DNA of 64,000 nucleotides, taken from contig NZ_PJJO01000050.1 of NCBI RefSeq assembly GCF_002929535.1, positions 308-64,307 on the forward strand. The letters run 5' to 3'. The notes beneath the pieces were generated by a model. It searched no databases, was not told the DNA's origin, and saw only the letters and a list, made by a program, of their open reading frames with translations. This DNA is from Cryobacterium sp. Y11. Lineage in GTDB: Bacteria; Actinomycetota; Actinomycetes; Actinomycetales; Microbacteriaceae. This document shows positions 36,274-45,480 of this stretch, one piece after another. Position numbers and translations under genes: made by a program. The stretch's first letter is position 1. Every line of letters starts with the position of its first letter.

Positions 36274-36637
36274 ATGGGTCGATGCGGGCTTGAAGTCCCG
36301 ATCGTGCGCGCACCGTCGCCGGCGATCGACGATATCGCCGGCTGGTCGGCCTGTGTCGAGCAGACCGACGCGTTCGTCACTGAGATGCTGGCCGGAATGA
36401 CCCTCCCGATGGAATCGTCTCTGGAGCAGATCGGGGGCGTCCCCACCTATGTCGTCACGCCGATCGGCACGGTGGTCGGCGACGATGCTCCCATATTCCG
36501 CAGCATTCACGGCGGCGCCATGATCGTGGGCGGCGGCGACCTCACCCGTGTGATGACGGAGATTTCAGCGCTCAGCGCGCCAATCACACGCTGGGCGCCG
36601 GACTACCGGCGACGCTCTGGAGGATGCCGAGGACGTC
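36274..36637 (+). pseudogene. N-terminal half of HSL-type esterase
   Basis: The frame runs through IHGGAMIVGGGDL (the oxyanion HGG motif of the hormone-sensitive-lipase group) to WAPDYR, then shifts frame into ALEDAEDVV. The catalytic GDSAG and the C-terminal part are absent; the sequence passes straight into an SDR start. It results from a deletion that fused two genes. Confidence 0.6.
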
Positions 36638-37461
36638 GTGCCCCTTGCCGCCCGTTCGGGACGGGACGTTGTTGTTGTGATCGGTTTTGGAGGTATAGGG
36701 GAACTTATTGCCCGTCGCCAGGCGCCGGGCAAGCGCCTGTTGATCGCCGACTTCAGCCAGGAAGCTCTCGATCGGGTCGGTTCGATGCTGCGCGTTGACG
36801 CTACGACGTCACCGAACACAAGGTGGACGTTTCGTCCGCGGAATCGATGGCGGAGTTGGCGGACGTGGCATCCGCTCTGGGATCCGTCGTGCAGGTGATT
36901 CACACGGCGGGACTCTCGCCGGTGCAGGCATCGGTGGCGGCGATCGTCGCGGTGGACCTGGTGGGGGTGGCTAACATGCTGGAGCTATTCGGTGCTGTGA
37001 TCGCGCCGGGCGGAGCGGGCCTGGTCATCTCCAGCATGGCCGGTCACGGTGTTGAGCTGTCGGCGGAGGACGAAGACGCCCTCGCCACCCTGTCCGCGGC
37101 CGAATTGTCTGCTCTGCCCGTGATTCAGGGCCTGACGGAACCCGGGATGGCCTACGGTATCGCCAAGCGGGGAAACCAGGTTCGTGTTCAAGCGGCCAGC
37201 GTGGAGTGGGGTCGTCGTGGGGCCCGCGTCAATTCGATCAGCCCGGGCGTGATCTCGACCCCGATGGGGCAGCAGGAACTCAACGGCGAACACGGCGACA
37301 TCATGCGCGCGATGATCGAGTCCTCCGGAACGGGACGCATCGGCACACCGACCGACATCGCCGACGCATCCGCTTTTCTTCTCGGCCCGACGGCGTCCTT
37401 CATCACCGGCACCGACCTGCTCGTCGACGGGGGAGTGGTGGGTGCACGAAGCGCATCCTGA
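36638..37461 (+). pseudogene. SDR with a one-base frameshift
   Basis: From GTG 36638 the frame gives VVVVIGFGGIGE, LLIADFSQEALD and MLRVD. At about 36798 a single missing base changes frame; the second frame then continues YDVTEHKVDVSSAES through HTAGLSPVQAS, SSMAGH, YGIAKRGNQ (Tyr and Lys) to a normal C-terminus (TGTDLLVDGG). Both halves are otherwise intact, so the mutation is recent or a sequencing error. Confidence 0.75.
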
Positions 37462-37619
37462 AGGCCAGTGGCGCGTTGGGGCGGGGCAACCGATTGCCCC
37501 ACGCCCGCAAGGTCATTTCGACATGGTCTCGCGCGGGTATGGCACGACAGACTCATTACCAACTCGCCGGACTGCCAGTGCCATCACGCGCTCCTCGCTA
37601 GTCCAGTCCCTCGACGATC

Positions 37620-38276
37620 TCAGCGGCTACGGCGCCGGCTTGCGCGCTCAGCAGCATTCTGAAGGGCGCGGTTTAAGTCGACGATCAAACGTACGGCGGG
37701 AGCCCATTTGTTGTCCAACAGCAGTGTGTCCGAACGGACCAACCCATTCAGAGCGACGAGGACATTCGCAACCGCCCGGGGTGATCCGCAAACCTGTCGG
37801 ACGCACTCGGTGATGTCGTGCCCTTCATCGATGGTCCGAATCATCTCAACCGTCTCCACGACAGTACGGTCGACAATTCGCACGTGAAATGCCTCGGGTT
37901 TACGAGCCCGTCTGTCGTCGTACGGTGCTTTGCGGCAGCCAGGTCCACAAAAGACGCGCGGTCGTCCGGTGCCCGCGGCCGGCGGCAGCGCAACGCCACA
38001 CCGGACGCATTGGGTCGAGGTCATCCGTCGGATGGTGACTTTCTGCAGGTCGCTCATACTCAGGAGGAGCGCCAGGCTGCACAGTTTCGTCACCGACGCG
38101 AACTTCAGGTGCTTGCCGAAACGGTAAGCCGTGGGGCCTTTGCCGTGCACCCGCCAGTCGTAGACCGTGGAGATGGGGATGCCCGGGTAAGCGGCCAGCT
38201 CGGCAACGTCCATCAGGGGTTCGAGCCCCCAGTCGTCGGTGGGATGGGAGGTTAGCTTGTCGTCGTGGATACTCAT
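37620..38276 (-). CDS. Excisionase-like helix-turn-helix fused to a Cys-containing mobile-element protein
   Basis: The frame codes for about 218 residues. The first 65 carry a MerR/excisionase-type helix-turn-helix (LMDVAELAAYPGIPISTVYDWRVHGKGP, AYRFGKHLKF). Instead of the usual end after this domain, it passes through LLLSMSDLQK into a second protein (from about Met 38024): CVRCGVALPPAAGTGRPRVFCGPGCRK, a four-Cys zinc-ribbon-like motif, then a helical tail. The second part is typical of small plasmid or ICE proteins. The join is probably an accidental fusion, and the two genes may have been separate. The start has no clear ribosome site. Its coordinate could be off by one base. Confidence 0.55.
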   Translation of the reverse strand: MSIHDDKLTSHPTDDWGLEPLMDVAELAAYPGIPISTVYDWRVHGKGPTAYRFGKHLKFASVTKLCSLALLLSMSDLQKVTIRRMTSTQCVRCGVALPPAAGTGRPRVFCGPGCRKAPYDDRRARKPEAFHVRIVDRTVVETVEMIRTIDEGHDITECVRQVCGSPRAVANVLVALNGLVRSDTLLLDNKWAPAVRLIVDLNRALQNAAERASRRRSR

Positions 38277-38454
38277 GCCCAGAAGGTGTGCACGTCGATC
38301 CCGGACAATCGGGAGGTACCGAAACCGACGTCGGCGACTCGCACGAGAAGGCCGAATCACCGGCTCTGGCACTCTGAAAGTGATGGGTAGTGATGGGAAC
38401 ATCAAATCTTCAACCTAAAAAGTACTGGAAACTCTTGAGTTTCCGGGACCTTTG

Positions 38455-39022
38455 GTGGGCTGTTCACGTAACCCAGCAGGGCGCGGATCGAGAGAATACC
38501 GGGAAGTGTTTTTCCTCCACACTGCGCGCGGTTTTTCTCCAGTTCGCAGAAATCAGCACTCACCGCTTGGTCGGGATTTAGGTGACCGCGGCGCGTAGCG
38601 CGGCCCTGCGCGGCCTCCTAAACTGCCAGTAGTCACAGCGCTGTGTGTGGATGTCCTTGAGCGGTAGCAACAAATCGTCGATGATGCGGCCTCCCACGGA
38701 CGGAGGCCTCGCGAGTGGAAGCTGCCTCGTGCTTGAGCCGGCGACCGTAGCTGCGCAGGAGCAAGCGTTCGCCGCGACGGTGCTGCAGATCCAGGGCGAC
38801 ACCGTTGTGCTGGACGTCACGGAGCGCTTCGGCGGCGACGTCGCTGACCGCGTCGAGGTGGCGCAGGTCGATGCCATGACTTCAGACTTCTCGGGTGTAC
38901 CCTTCGGGGCCGGCCAGAGCTATCTCGTCGGCGCAGTCGATGGAACGATCACCGGGTGCGGCGTCACCGGGGCCGACAGTGCCGAGCTCCGCGCGATCTA
39001 CGACGCAGCGTTCCCCGGCTGA
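38455..39022. repeat. Repeat R2, shortened copy
   Basis: Position 38455-38692 matches 9001-9238, and 38685-39022 matches 10232-10569, with scattered substitutions. The join falls in the 8-mer TGCGGCCT (38685-38692). Weaker similarity continues to about 39065. Confidence 0.85.
38694..39022 (+). pseudogene. Truncated copy of the anti-sigma C-terminal domain
   Basis: The last 108 codons of the membrane protein at 9961-10569 occur here with a handful of changes (for example GTVLQIQGD for TVLSVQGD, GVPFGAGQS). The cytoplasmic part, the membrane helix and the start are missing. A frame from 38645 could express it but without export signal. Confidence 0.75.
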
Positions 39023-39359
39023 TCTACGCCCGCGAGAGCGGCTGGGGGCAACAGTGCGTGGAATCGTCCCATCTGGCATCTCGCTGCCGCGCCGCACACT
39101 GCGGCTCTGCCTGGCCGAGGAGCTGCGGCGTTTGAATCCCGACGGGGTCTTCGGCAAAACTGTTCGCAGCCTCGGCACCTCTACGGTGCATGGGAAAGCC
39201 AGGTAGAGTCAAGCGGCAGGCCACAGGAACGCGAGCGTTCCGCACTGATCGCCGTATAACGAGGGACCGCCCAGGGCCCGACGACGGGAAATACCAGCGC
39301 GTCAATTAGATTGGCGCTGGTGCCCCCACTCACCGGATTCTAGAAAGGAACCCCAAAAC
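39023..39359. other. Leader region of mscR
   Basis: 337 bp without a recognised gene. A plus-strand frame ending at 39206 (LCLAEELRRLNPDGVFG) is coherent in character but matches nothing known. The mscR ribosome site (AAAGGA) lies at its end. Confidence 0.35.
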
Positions 39360-40445
39360 ATGGTCCATAGAGTACGAGCAGTCATCGCCAGGGAAAAGGA
39401 CGCCCCGGTGTCACTGGTGACCATCCTGGTGCCGGACCCCGGTCCCGGCGAGGCCCTGGTGGACATCATCACCTGCGGAGTCTGCCACACCGACCTGCAC
39501 TACAAACAGGGCGGCATCGGTGATGACTTCCCGTACCTGCTCGGCCATGAGGCCACCGGCGTGGTCAGTGCCGTGGGCCCTGACGTCACCCAGGTGGCAC
39601 CGGGTGACCGGGTCATCCTCAACTGGCGCGCTGTCTGCGGGCAGTGCCGCGCTTGCGCCAAGGGCCAGCCGCAGTACTGCTTCAACACCCACACCGCTAC
39701 GCAGAAGATGACGCTCGAGGATGGCACCGAGCTATCGCCCGCGCTCGGGATCGGTGCCTTTGCCGAAAAGACCCTAGTGGCGGCCGGTCAGTGCACCAAA
39801 GTCGATCCCGAAGCGGATGCCGCTGCCGTCGGATTGCTCGGCTGCGGCGTGATGGCTGGCATCGGCGCCGCGATCAACACCGGTCAGGTCAAGCCGGGCG
39901 AGTCCGTTGCCGTAATCGGTTGCGGCGGCGTGGGTATCGCCGCGATTGCCGGCGCGAAGCTCGCCGGCGCCACAACCATCATCGCGGTGGACATCGACGA
40001 CAACAAGATCGCGATGGCCAGGTCGCTCGGCGCCACCCACGGGGTCAACTCCAAGGAGCACGACGCCGTCGACGCGATTCGCGCCCTGACCAACGGCAAC
40101 GGAGCGGACGTGGTGATCGACGCGGTCGGCCGCCCCGAAACGTATAAGCAGGCGTTCTACGCCCGTGACCTCGCCGGCCGGGTGGTCCTGGTGGGCGTGC
40201 CCGCACCGGACATGAAAATCGAACTGCCGCTGCTGGACGTCTTCGGCCGCGGTGGGTCCCTGAAATCCTCGTGGTACGGCGACTGCCTGCCCTCCCGCGA
40301 CTTTCCCATGCTCGTGGCCCACTACAAGCAGGGCAATCTCAACCTCGACGCCTTCGTCTCCGAGCGCATCACGATCGACCAGGTGGAAGAAGCCTTCGTC
40401 AAGATGCACGAGGGCACGGTCCTCCGCTCGGTCGTGGAGCTCTAA
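39360..40445 (+). CDS. mscR: S-(hydroxymethyl)mycothiol dehydrogenase
   Basis: The 361-residue zinc alcohol dehydrogenase matches Msc[13 protein letters not shown] with the catalytic zinc Cys and His, GHEATGVV, the structural zinc set [15 protein letters not shown], the [18 protein letters not shown] stretch typical of MscR, and the Rossmann motif [18 protein letters not shown]. It oxidises the mycothiol adduct of formaldehyde (and denitrosylates S-nitrosomycothiol) with NAD, in the cytoplasm. ATG 39360 follows AAAGGA. It overlaps the next gene in TAATG, as in mycobacteria. The presence of mycothiol chemistry marks the host as an actinobacterium. Confidence 0.92.
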   Translation: MVHRVRAVIAREKDAPVSLVTILVPDPGPGEALVDIITCGVCHTDLHYKQGGIGDDFPYLLGHEATGVVSAVGPDVTQVAPGDRVILNWRAVCGQCRACAKGQPQYCFNTHTATQKMTLEDGTELSPALGIGAFAEKTLVAAGQCTKVDPEADAAAVGLLGCGVMAGIGAAINTGQVKPGESVAVIGCGGVGIAAIAGAKLAGATTIIAVDIDDNKIAMARSLGATHGVNSKEHDAVDAIRALTNGNGADVVIDAVGRPETYKQAFYARDLAGRVVLVGVPAPDMKIELPLLDVFGRGGSLKSSWYGDCLPSRDFPMLVAHYKQGNLNLDAFVSERITIDQVEEAFVKMHEGTVLRSVVEL

Positions 40446-41065
40446 TGGCCGTCACGATTGAAAACTTGGTCACCTCGGGAACCTTTTCGCTCGACGGCGG
40501 CACGTGGGAAGTCGACAACAACGTCTGGATCGTCGGCAACGACGAGGAATGCGTGATCATCGACTCTCCGCACGACGCCGCGGCGATCATTCGCCAGGTG
40601 CGGGGGCGCAAGGTGCTCGCCATTCTGCTCACCCACGCACACAATGACCACATCGGCGCGGCGCGGCAAGTCGCGCAGGCGGTGGGCGCTGCCATCTACC
40701 TGAACTCGGAGGACCTGATTCTCTGGGATCAGGTGTACCCCGATGTGCAGCCTGACCGGCAGCACATCGACGGGGACCTGTTCGAGGTCGGCGGGACCAC
40801 GCTGCGGGCTATCCACACGCCGGGACACTCGCCGGGGTCAACCTGCTTCTATCTCGAGAGTGAAAAAACGGTCTTCACGGGGGACACGCTGTTCCACGGC
40901 GGCCCGGGTGCAACGGGGCGGTCCTACAGCGATTACCCCACCATCCTGGCCTCAATTCGGGAACGCCTGCTGACCCTGCCGGCCGACACGGTGGTGCGCA
41001 CCGGCCATGGCGACAACACCAGCATTGCGGCCGAAAAAGAAACGCTCGCGAAGATTTCTCAGTAG
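40445..41065 (+). CDS. MBL-fold hydrolase, mscR partner
   Basis: The 206-residue hydrolase has the metal motif THAHNDH, then HTPGHSPGS, TGDTLFHGGPG and GHGDNTS. It is the partner found next to mscR in mycobacteria (the Rv2260 type), probably hydrolysing the S-formylmycothiol thioester to formate, which is inference from context. Its start overlaps the mscR stop (TAATG), so the two are translated together. Confidence 0.88.
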   Translation: MAVTIENLVTSGTFSLDGGTWEVDNNVWIVGNDEECVIIDSPHDAAAIIRQVRGRKVLAILLTHAHNDHIGAARQVAQAVGAAIYLNSEDLILWDQVYPDVQPDRQHIDGDLFEVGGTTLRAIHTPGHSPGSTCFYLESEKTVFTGDTLFHGGPGATGRSYSDYPTILASIRERLLTLPADTVVRTGHGDNTSIAAEKETLAKISQ

Positions 41066-41122
41066 TATCCCACCGCGGCCGGGCCGGCCACGGGCGGAAC
41101 GCGCGCTCACGGCATCCGCTGC

Positions 41123-41177
41123 CCGCACCGACGAAGGGCCGTACTCATGGTGTGAGTACGGCCATTCGTCGGTGCGG
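41123..41177. terminator. Long inverted repeat between convergent genes
   Basis: Nearly perfect arms at 41123-41147 and 41153-41177 form a stem of over 20 bp. No T tract follows, so it is a candidate bidirectional terminator or a processing site for the mscR transcript. Confidence 0.55.
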
Positions 41178-41183
41178 CTGCAG

Positions 41184-41868
41184 TTACCTCGAGGCCAGGA
41201 TGTCTGTTTCCTTGTGGTGCATCCAGTCCTTGAACAGCTGGGTGACCGCGCCCAGGTTGAAGGGCGGGTAATCCGTGGCGGCGATGAGCTCCCGCAGGTA
41301 GTCCGTCTGAAAGTCGGCCTCGGAATTGTGATCCGGCAGCGCGGCCAGGCGCTCAAGCCTGAGCTGGATGTTCGCCTCGCGCTCCGCCAGGGGTGGCACG
41401 GTGATCACTTCGGTCATGACGTCGCGGGCGTACCAGGCCTGCGCGTCAAACATGTTGAACGCGTAGAACTGGTCTTGGGTACCCAGGTAGAACAGGTTGG
41501 TGTTCTGCTGCCACACCACTCCCTTCTAGAGGTTGGCCGGGTGCAGCACATTGGCGTCGTGCGGTAGCTGAATGTGATGGACGCGGCGCCCATCGTGTGG
41601 GCCTGCATGCCGATACCCTCAGCGGAATAGCTACTGTCGATCATGAGCAGGTTCTTGCCGTAGAACCGCTCGGCTCCGCGAAAGTCGTGGGCGTGCAACA
41701 CTTCGCCGGGGAAGGACTTGATGCCCTTAGACTCGGGAACGGTCGGTACGGAGAAGTGGCCGGTGGCGACCACGAGCTTGTCGAAGACGTGGGTCTCGAT
41801 GATGTTGGTCTTGAGGTTCTCGACCGTCCGGGTGAATTCCTGGGTGTCCTCGTTGTAGCTGGTGCTTT
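41184..41868 (-). pseudogene. Broken flavin monooxygenase, trimethylamine-monooxygenase-like
   Basis: Reading from 41868, the minus strand gives YNEDTQEFTRTVENL, VATGHFSVPTVPES, VLHAHDFRG and SSYSAE-GMQAHTMGAASITFSYRT, all typical of trimethylamine monooxygenase. A deletion and an in-frame stop then remove about 60 residues before VVWQQNTNLFYLGTQDQFYAFNMFDAQAWYARDV in pieces at 41184-41519. The FAD-binding N-terminus is missing. It is therefore inactive. It sits between the formaldehyde and amide genes, in keeping with a methylated-amine theme. Confidence 0.75.
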
Positions 41869-41986
41869 GAGTTCTCCGGCGATGTGCCGAGGTTGCCGCT
41901 CGTCCTGGTCGGTGCCGTAGCGTAAGCCCCTTAATGCAAGAAAATGCCCCGAGTCGATCTGGTCTTGGGCTGTTCCCCAGTTGCTT

Positions 41987-42445
41987 TTAGCGGTTCTGGC
42001 TGTTTCCCGCGACGAGTTGCGTCAGTAGGCGGATGAGCTCTCGGCTTTCCTTCGGTGACAGATGGGAGGTCATCTCGGCCTCCGCCTCACGGATTAGAGG
42101 GAGCAGCTCTCGCACGAGGGAGCGTCCGCGCTTGGAGAGAAAAGCCAGCACTCGGCGCCGATCTGCGGAGTCGACGTTGCGATAGCACAGCGTCGACTCG
42201 ATAAGTTGATCGACCACTCGCGTCAGCGTTGGCCCCGTGATATTCGTCGCGGCCGCCAACTCGGCCATCGGTGACGCCGTGTGGTCGAAGAGATATGACA
42301 GTACGCGCCACTGGTCGAGGCTGATCCCATGTTCTCGGAGCCGGCGTTCGATCTGCCCCGAAAGCAGCTGGTTTGCTTGAGAAACCAGCTGTATGTTCGG
42401 TCCGTCCACGGGTAGGGTCGCGCCCTCGGAGGGTGACGCTTGCAC
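41987..42445 (-). CDS. MarR-family regulator of the amide cluster
   Basis: The 152-residue regulator has the winged-helix set (SPMAELAAATNITGPTLTRVVDQLIE) and wing (SADRRRVLAFLS). GTG 42445 is chosen because GAAAGGA lies five bases upstream. It is divergent from the amide-sensor gene, with a palindrome (42470-42492) between them, so it probably regulates that promoter. Ligand unknown. Confidence 0.8.
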   Translation of the reverse strand: MQASPSEGATLPVDGPNIQLVSQANQLLSGQIERRLREHGISLDQWRVLSYLFDHTASPMAELAAATNITGPTLTRVVDQLIESTLCYRNVDSADRRRVLAFLSKRGRSLVRELLPLIREAEAEMTSHLSPKESRELIRLLTQLVAGNSQNR

Positions 42446-42469
42446 TTTCGTCCTTTCCACGCCGGAACT

Positions 42470-42492
42470 ATCAACAATAGAATGCTGTTGAT
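42470..42492. promoter_or_regulatory. Palindromic operator between marR and the amide sensor
   Basis: ATCAACA (42470-42476) and TGTTGAT (42486-42492) are perfect inverted arms with a 9-bp spacer. They lie 25 bp before the MarR gene and 50 bp before the sensor start. Confidence 0.6.
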
Positions 42493-42540
42493 AAATTCTA
42501 AGTCGAAGTAATCCATTTGCATGCGAACAAGGGTGTTCTC

Positions 42541-43629
42541 TTGGCAAACTATAAGCGCCGACACCGACACAACGCTCCGGTCCCCGATGACACGATACGA
42601 ATCGGGTTGGCCGTTCCGCTGCAGGGGCCGGCCGGTATATTCGGGCCGTCCTGCGAGGCCATAGTCGAGTTGTGCGTTTCTGAGCTGAACGAGACGGGGC
42701 TGCTCGGCCGTCGAGTAGAGATTGAGACCATCGATGCGGGGGCACCGCCCCCGGAGATCGCCCAGACAGTGGCGAGCCTGATCGATCGCGGGCGTATCCA
42801 AGCGCTGACGGGCTGGCACATCTCATCCGTGAGAAGTCATCTCGTCCCTGTTGTGGCGGGCCGTATCCCCTACGTCTACACCTCCTTGTACGAGGGCGGG
42901 GAACGTCATCCCGGAGTCTTCTGCTCGGGGGAGACTCCCACGATGCAGATCGCGCCCGCCCTGTCCTGGCTGCGCGACCAGCTTGGCGTGCGTCGCTGGT
43001 TCATCGTGGGTGATGACTATGTGTGGCCGCGTCGTTCAGCGACCGCGGCGATGAGCTACGCGAGGGCGCTGGGGTTGCAGGTGGTCGGCTCGCAGTTCGT
43101 TCAATTCGGCACGGAGGACTTCTCGTCCCTGATCAGGCGGCTCAGCCGTTCCGGGGCAGACGGCGTGCTCATGTTCCTAGTAGGGCAAGATGCCGTTGCT
43201 TTTAATCGCGCCTTCGCACGCGAACACATGGAGCACCGTGTCATCCGCTTTTCACCGCTCATGGAGGAGAACATGCTGATCGCGTCCGGCCCCAGTGCGA
43301 TCGACGACATGTATGTCTCCGCTGGCTACTTTCGCTCGCTGTCGACGGCAGGCTCGCTCGATCTCGTCGGCGAGTACACCGACAACTTCGGAGCGGATGC
43401 GCCTCCGCTGAACAATCAGGCGGAGTCCTGCTACGAGGGCATCGCCGTTTTGGCGAACCTGATTCGTGCCGCGCAGTGCCTGGACGTGTATTGCCTGACC
43501 GCGGTGTCGGAGGGGGTCGGTTACGACGGTCCACGGGGAGCCGTCGAGTTGAGGCGCGGCCATCTTCAGCAGAAGGTGCACTTGGCGCGGGCCACCGTGG
43601 CAGACTTCGACGTGATCACGACCCTGTGA
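42541..43629 (+). CDS. AmiC-like amide/urea-type substrate-binding protein
   Basis: The 362-residue protein belongs to the type-1 periplasmic binding fold of AmiC and the urea/short-chain-amide binding proteins: IGLAVPLQGPAGIFGPSCEAIVELCV, then ALTGWHISSVRSH, FIVGDDYVWPR and FNRAFAREHM. It has no signal peptide, so like AmiC of Pseudomonas it should act in the cytoplasm as a ligand sensor. In Pseudomonas AmiC holds back the antiterminator AmiR; no AmiR gene is visible here. TTG 42541 is chosen since AAGGG precedes it; TTG 42517 is also in frame. It converges on the formamidase gene. Confidence 0.75.
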   Translation: MANYKRRHRHNAPVPDDTIRIGLAVPLQGPAGIFGPSCEAIVELCVSELNETGLLGRRVEIETIDAGAPPPEIAQTVASLIDRGRIQALTGWHISSVRSHLVPVVAGRIPYVYTSLYEGGERHPGVFCSGETPTMQIAPALSWLRDQLGVRRWFIVGDDYVWPRRSATAAMSYARALGLQVVGSQFVQFGTEDFSSLIRRLSRSGADGVLMFLVGQDAVAFNRAFAREHMEHRVIRFSPLMEENMLIASGPSAIDDMYVSAGYFRSLSTAGSLDLVGEYTDNFGADAPPLNNQAESCYEGIAVLANLIRAAQCLDVYCLTAVSEGVGYDGPRGAVELRRGHLQQKVHLARATVADFDVITTL

Positions 43630-43709
43630 GAGGGCCGCGACTACATCGAGCGGATGGTACGGCGCCGATCCATCCGGTCTTGTGCGGATTCGGCCTCCCG
43701 TCGATTCGC

Positions 43710-44960
43710 TCAGGAGGAGGCGACGGCCACCTGTCCTCGGTCGGTGTAGATCGGTCCGTCACCGTGAGGACGCACATCGAAATCGAAGATCTCGGTCGGC
43801 AGGAACACCGAGCAAGCCGCATTCGGTATGTCGACGACGCCGCCGATGCGACCCTCGATGGGGGACGTGCCGAGGATCAGGTACGCCTGCTCTCCGGTGT
43901 AACCCCACTTGGTCAGGTATTTGATCGCGTTCAGACAGGCGTTGCGGTAGGCCTCGGTGGCGTCCATGTACAGGTTTGTGTTGTCGCGGTGATCGACCGA
44001 GATCCCCACGAATGTCAGCCACTCAGAGTAGAGCGGCGCGACGCGCCCCGGCATGAAGACTGGGTTCCTGTGGATACCGTACTTCTCCATTCCTCCCTTG
44101 ATGAGGTCGACGCGCATATCGATGTAGCCACCCATTTCGATGGCACCACAAAAATTGATCTCGCCGTCGCCCTGGCTGAAGTGCAGGTCGCCGCCCGAGA
44201 GCAGCGCACCGTCAACGAAGACCGGGTAGAAGATCCTGCTGCCCCGCGAGAGGTTCTTGATGTCCATGTTGCCACCGTGCTCTCGGGGAGGAACGGTGCG
44301 CGCACCCTCGCTGGCGATGCGGTCGGCCACGGCTCCGCTTGCCGTGCCTGCGAGCGTGCCGCGGACCGTGGGTGGCAGTGCGAGTGCGGGAACACGGTGC
44401 GGGTCGGTGTCGATCAGCGCCTGCTCGCGACGGTTCCAGCTCGCCAGCAGATCGGGCGAGGGGGCCGTGCCGAAGAGTCCGGGGTGCGCGATGCCGGTGT
44501 ACTTCACCCCGGGAACGTGACGCGATGTGCAGTTTTGCCCACTGAAATCCCAGATGGCTTTGTAGGCCTCGGGGTAATAGTCGGTCAGGAACCCGCCACC
44601 GTTGACCTTCGCGAAGATACCCGAGTAGCCCCATCCTTCGCCGCAGTTTTTGCCGACGGTCTGTGGAACCGGACCGATATCGAGGATGTCGACAACGAGT
44701 AGATCGCCCGGCTCTGCCCCTTCGATTCTGATTGGTCCGGAAAGCATGTGGCAGGGGTCGAGGTCGACATGGCGAACATCGTCCGCTGAGTCGTTGTTGC
44801 CGATCTGGCCGTCCGTCCACTCCTTGCACTCGATGCGGAACTCGGCACCGGGTTTGACGGTCGCCGCCGCAGGAATGTCTGGATGCCAACGGTTGTGACC
44901 GGGAACGGCTTGCTGTGCCATGGGAAGGTTCTGATCGACGCTGAAAATGACTTCTGGCAT
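43710..44960 (-). CDS. fmdA: Formamidase/acetamidase
   Basis: The 416-residue enzyme matches the FmdA/AmdA family: the start MPEVIFSVDQ, GHNRWHPDIP, IECKEWTDGQIGNND, VHVDLDPCHMLSGPI-like segment, and the C-terminal FDFDVRP. It hydrolyses formamide (or short amides) to ammonium and formate. The length is normal. ATG 44960 follows AAGGA six bases upstream. The FmdB gene lies 47 bp upstream on the same strand and is probably co-transcribed. The amide sensor lies convergent downstream. Confidence 0.92.
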   Translation of the reverse strand: MPEVIFSVDQNLPMAQQAVPGHNRWHPDIPAAATVKPGAEFRIECKEWTDGQIGNNDSADDVRHVDLDPCHMLSGPIRIEGAEPGDLLVVDILDIGPVPQTVGKNCGEGWGYSGIFAKVNGGGFLTDYYPEAYKAIWDFSGQNCTSRHVPGVKYTGIAHPGLFGTAPSPDLLASWNRREQALIDTDPHRVPALALPPTVRGTLAGTASGAVADRIASEGARTVPPREHGGNMDIKNLSRGSRIFYPVFVDGALLSGGDLHFSQGDGEINFCGAIEMGGYIDMRVDLIKGGMEKYGIHRNPVFMPGRVAPLYSEWLTFVGISVDHRDNTNLYMDATEAYRNACLNAIKYLTKWGYTGEQAYLILGTSPIEGRIGGVVDIPNAACSVFLPTEIFDFDVRPHGDGPIYTDRGQVAVASS

Positions 44961-45007
44961 GAGTAGTCCTTAGCTGAGTATCGAGTGAATGTGCTGGTGA
45001 CGTGCCG

Positions 45008-45292
45008 TCAGTTCTTGGGGAGTCGTGGATATCGCGGGTCGCGAACCGGCCCGACCGACGCCCGTCTCGCGGACGGTACCGAGCGGACGACCTCGGGTAC
45101 TTCACTGCTTCGCCCGGCCTGAGTGAAGGCGTAGTCCAGTGCGCGTGAGCGAGACCCAAAATTAGGAGCCGTGAATACCCGAGCCGCCATCTGGCGGCAA
45201 TTCGGGCAGGAAGTATCGGAGGTATTTCCGGTAAGGGAGAGATCGGCGTCGAACTCTCCGCAATCGGGACAGCGAAATGAGTAAAGAGGGAT
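45008..45292 (-). CDS. fmdB: FmdB-family zinc ribbon protein with a non-ATG start
   Basis: The frame codes for 94 residues: PLYSFRCPDCGEFDADLSL, then CPNC, then a basic tail, matching FmdB/zinc-ribbon regulators associated with formamidase. The protein's normal first residue before PLY is Met, but here the codon is ATC (45292-45290), preceded by ATT and ATA. AGGAG sits six bases before the ATC and three before the ATT. There is no in-frame ATG, GTG or TTG in the right place. It may be started from ATC or ATT at low efficiency, or be a mutated start. Its partner is the formamidase 47 bp downstream. Confidence 0.65.
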   Translation of the reverse strand: MPLYSFRCPDCGEFDADLSLTGNTSDTSCPNCRQMAARVFTAPNFGSRSRALDYAFTQAGRSSEVPEVVRSVPSARRASVGPVRDPRYPRLPKN

Positions 45293-45480
45293 AATTATCT
45301 CCTTTCCTTTTATTCAGTTTATATTCATTTGGAAGTAAATGTCCATCGTGATACGCGATCGGATGAAGCCGGTCCCATGGTCATTCAGGAGTCCGGTCGA
45401 TACGGCTGAAGGGCAGCTCCGAAGGCACCCGGTTTCTTAAAGCGATGTATAATATTTTTATTTGAAAGTATTTTACGTCA

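Noticed and set aside
36274-37461. Functional esterase-SDR fusion enzyme
   Set aside because: The esterase lacks its nucleophile domain, and frame changes separate the parts.
43476-44702. A 408-codon open frame on the plus strand
   Set aside because: It is antisense to formamidase and the tail of the amide sensor, with typical shadow composition.
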